60,870 nucleotides of DNA from Gnetum montanum. Lineage: Eukaryota; Streptophyta; Gnetopsida; Gnetales; Gnetaceae. Position 1 is the first letter of the stretch. Each line of letters starts with the position of its first letter. The notes beneath the pieces were generated by a model. The model was not told the origin of the DNA and searched no databases. It worked only from the letters and a program-made list of their open reading frames with translations. The stretch covers positions 1-60,870 of the forward strand of contig MNCI01022401.1 of NCBI GenBank assembly GCA_015680685.1, read 5' to 3'. The translations under genes and the position numbers were made by a program. This document shows positions 57,890 through 60,870 of this stretch, piece after piece.

Positions 57890-60480
57890 GGTTAAGGTAG
57901 TTGTGGTTGTCCTATGGTAGCTACAAGTTTTGGTAAAAGATGAAAGGCGTTTGATAGTGCCTTCATCTTCTTCTCCTTAGTCCTAGGATCATTCATGATC
58001 CATACCTCATCATGAATGTGGGATGATGTGGGAACATCCCAAAGATAATGCATTGCTAGGAACAACTCCTTCACATTGACAAACTAGGTAGCAAATAGTT
58101 TGCGTTCAACATCGAATGGCTTTATTACTTTCTATATCTCCTAGTAGTCACTCATTCTTCTGGCTAGGTTCTCAAATGTAGACTATTGATCGATGAAGCA
58201 CTACTTGAGAACATCAAGTTCTACATTTTTCATCTCAAGCTTCTACTTGGTGTCTTTGTAATGCTTGAACTCAGCTTTGTACAAGAAGTACAAACTAGCC
58301 ACCTATTTCTCCAATTCAGATTGTGGTTGTCTAGTAGTCAGTAATGCTAGATTTGCATAACAGAGATTGGAAAAATCCATGTACTCCATCATCTCCTTGA
58401 TTTGCAGGTCCTTTATGCAAATCTCTACCTTGTTGTAGCCATTCAGCTCATCAAAGATAGGCTGCCAAACATCACCTCCTTCCTTAAGCTGTTGGAGGAC
58501 CATATTAACTTTTGCCTTTGTCATTTGAATATGTTTCTCATTGATTTCTTTTTGTAGACCATCTTGATCTCTATAGTGATTTTTGACTCTCTTAAACTTG
58601 AGAGCCTCATTTTTCTAGGGGGCTACCTCTATTGCAGATTTTTGGTGAGGAGTTTGGACTTCCTCCATGGAGAGATTTATATTTTTGGCTATCAATTGCC
58701 TTAGTTCATTGTTCAATCTAGCTACTTGCTCCTACTTTTGATGGATTAAATCTTGCTTTTGCAACTTCTTAACATTAACATTATATATGCAATGATTTTC
58801 TATGGTCAAAGTTACATTCTCCTAGCGAGTTTGGTCTAAGATGTTTTGGATATTATGCATGGTGGCATTAGCCAAGGACAAATCAAAGATCATTGTCTTC
58901 TTTACGTCCTCAACCTTCTTGAGCTTAACTTGAAGCTATTGAAAAGCTTCATCATGGATTAGTATAGGGTTGAAAAATGCAAAATTAGCAAGGCAAGTTC
59001 TTAGTTTAGCAAACTCCATAGACAAGCATTGGTTTTGATCTTGCACTATTTTGAGTTGTTCCTCCATGATAATGCATTTTCCCCTTACTTTTAGCAACTT
59101 TGACGGGTTGCAGTGATTGTATCCCAAAGTTCAAAGACATCTAGAATCAATTTCCCAGTTCTTACCAATTAGTCCAATAGCTCCTTGTGCTAGGCTGTGC
59201 TCAATTGGTTGCTAACCATTCCGGTGGATTTCTGTACATCTTTGAGTGTAGAAACATATGGTACAGATGTCGCAAGTATGTTCAATGACTTGGCAATTCT
59301 ATTAGTAACCACCTCTACTACTATCTCCTGCTCATGGTCCTACATCACCAAGATAGTTGCTTCCTTACCCTCTTCTAGATGCACTAAGAAAGTAGTAGTA
59401 TTTTCAAATATTTTTGGGAATTACTACTATTACAAGAGAGATATTGTTACCTTCAGGCACTAGGATTTGATCTCAAGGGTAGCTACATTCTTTGGGCTAA
59501 TAAAATTGGTCCAACTTCCTCCATCTAGATGATGGTTCGAGCCACTTCATTGAGGTGAATTATGATTGGATGATGCACAAATGAATTGTCACCACTTGTT
59601 CTTACTCACTGCTCCTACTCACACAAGAGTTGTTCTTAAATCTTGTGCATTTGTTCAAGGGTAGCATGGGAATTTAGTGTTGTTTTGTGAGTAGCTAGTG
59701 GAGGTGGTGGTTACTACTCCTCTTCATTGGTTGTGGCAAGGCTCTTATCTTTCATCATTTCTACCCAAGAGGTAGAAGGATCATGCCTAATTGTATCATT
59801 GGCATAGTGAATTATTCCTATTTTTTTGCATAGCTTTTTTAATGAGGTAGGGAAAGGGTAGGGCCTTCCTTCCACTTTTTTTCTCTTGATTCACTTCTCT
59901 ATCTCTAGATAGATTAGATGTGAAAGGTTCATAGGAAATGTTTCACTCAAATTAGCACATGCATGGGAAAAAAAGGTAGTCACCTTATTGGGCCTCACCT
60001 TTAGATTGAGGTAATAAGCCGCTATCTTCAAATATACATGCTCCATTCGGGTGAGTGCACCATACTCCTTATGATTCACTCCATAACATCACTGAGTCCA
60101 CTTCTTCTGTGCCTTTGGGTCTACTTGTGTGGAGATCTCTACCAAATTCATTCCAATATCAAGCAACACAAGGGCCTAAGTAATAGCCTCCACTAAGAAG
60201 GAGACTTGAATGTCCTTGATCTTTATAATGGCTTCCACCTACCTACTGCTCCAATAGAGATATGTCTCTTTCATGTAGCATTCCCCATTGGAAGTGTTAA
60301 TTGGCCACATGGGAGAGTTTTGCAACTATGTCTTGACTTCTGCTAGAGCATGTTCTAAGAATGTTCCAGAGTTCAAGTCTTGGCGAACTGAACATTGGAT
60401 GTCATGAGACATGATTTGATCAAGGTAGGCTTGAATTAAAGTGATCTCAAGTCTTGGCATCGATCCTGAAACATTATCTT
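57890..60480 (-). pseudogene. Coiled-coil protein region in the right-edge element (env-like position)
   Basis: Reading leftwards, broken frames of one composition run over about 2.6 kb. The N-terminal part (60480-59890) includes LIQAYLDQIMSHDIQ and GALTRMEHVYLKIAAYYLNL. The later part (59130-58080) is rich in Lys, Glu, Leu and Gln with coiled-coil character (for example MEEQLKIVQDQNQCLSMEFA). It has no gag, protease, RT or integrase motif and lies just inside the 3' LTR, where Athila elements may carry an extra (env-like) ORF. I cannot assign a function. Confidence 0.5.
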
Positions 60481-60870
60481 GATGGGATTATTTAGTTATG
60501 ACTACATCTTTAAGAATCTATCAAAGAGATTCCAATTTAGGCTTCTTCCAAAGTGGTCTCGTCGCATGAGTTTCTACTACATGTTCTTAGGCTTGTTCTT
60601 GCTACTTTCTTCTAGCTCTAGGTCATTTGTCCCTTTGTTGGAATGATCCTCCTTCTTGCGGGCATTTTCATTTAGGTGTCATTTGTAATCACAACATGAC
60701 CAAAGATTAGCACTTATTGTGTAACTTTGAAACATTTGGAATACCTTACCTCTTGGGGTAGTTACACTTTGCTAAGTTGTGATCATGGTTGATTTTATTA
60801 TTTTAATATTATTTTATTAAATAGATTACTAAAGTGTGTTGGAAGGTTTTAACTTCCATAGGTTGATGAT

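Larger units (their letters stand above)
56748..60870 (-). mobile_element. Athila/Tat-like element, left end only
   Basis: A 3' LTR (56748-57572) is followed by at least 3.3 kb of interior that leaves the window on the right. The left flank CAAAG (56743-56747) would be the target duplication. The partner LTR is outside. Confidence 0.75.

Overview
The window is plant nuclear DNA. It is AT-rich, eukaryotic in layout and dominated by LTR retrotransposons with tRNA-iMet or tRNA-Asp type primer sites. It also carries LINE fragments and one compact, GC-rich, intron-free host gene. The age and depth of the nested insertions suggest a large-genome seed plant, possibly a gymnosperm, but the species cannot be read from the sequence. 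Four single N bases (1271, 1398, 2857, 39293) mark assembly joins or uncertain calls.

Layout. 1-154 is the last 50 codons of a catechol O-methyltransferase (COMT)-like gene whose body lies left of the window. 1110-17777 is a decayed Ty1/copia element that has been entered twice. In its gag sits a separate LTR element (2066-6236, TSD CATCA) whose interior carries an intron-free, broken copy of a CCR4-type exonuclease gene. In its 3' LTR sits a Ty3/gypsy Athila/Tat-like element with gag and protease only (9908-17432, TSD TACGC). 17.9-19.4 kb holds a LINE reverse-transcriptase fragment. The full COMT-like gene (21811-22626) follows, with tandemly duplicated upstream DNA. 23397-28010 is a large inverted repeat whose two arms each carry a broken subtilase (subtilisin-like protease) fragment. 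28.0-31.6 kb shows no gene.

31604-32411 is a solo LTR (TSD GACAT). 32426-49174 is an Athila/Tat-like element on the minus strand (TSD CTATG) with remnants of gag, protease, RT, RNase H and integrase. Nested inside it is a second gag-protease-only element (34056-40940, minus, TSD CCTTG). 50359-52003 is a collapsed relative of these. 52-55 kb is low-copy DNA without a recognisable gene, plus a fragment of the inverted-repeat family. 55.25-56.75 kb is a minus-strand LINE, cut at 56748 by another Athila-like element that runs off the right edge.

How the parts relate. The only plausible functional protein gene is the COMT-like enzyme, one of at least two nearly identical copies about 22 kb apart. 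The short gag-protease elements look like deletion derivatives of the longer element, which could have supplied RT and integrase in trans. Several LTR promoters carry arrays of a GATATC palindrome just upstream of their TATA box. The most interesting items are the gene-capturing LTR element, the subtilase inverted repeat, the GATATC arrays, the premature gag stop shared by both short elements, and the animal/fungal-type COMT in a plant.
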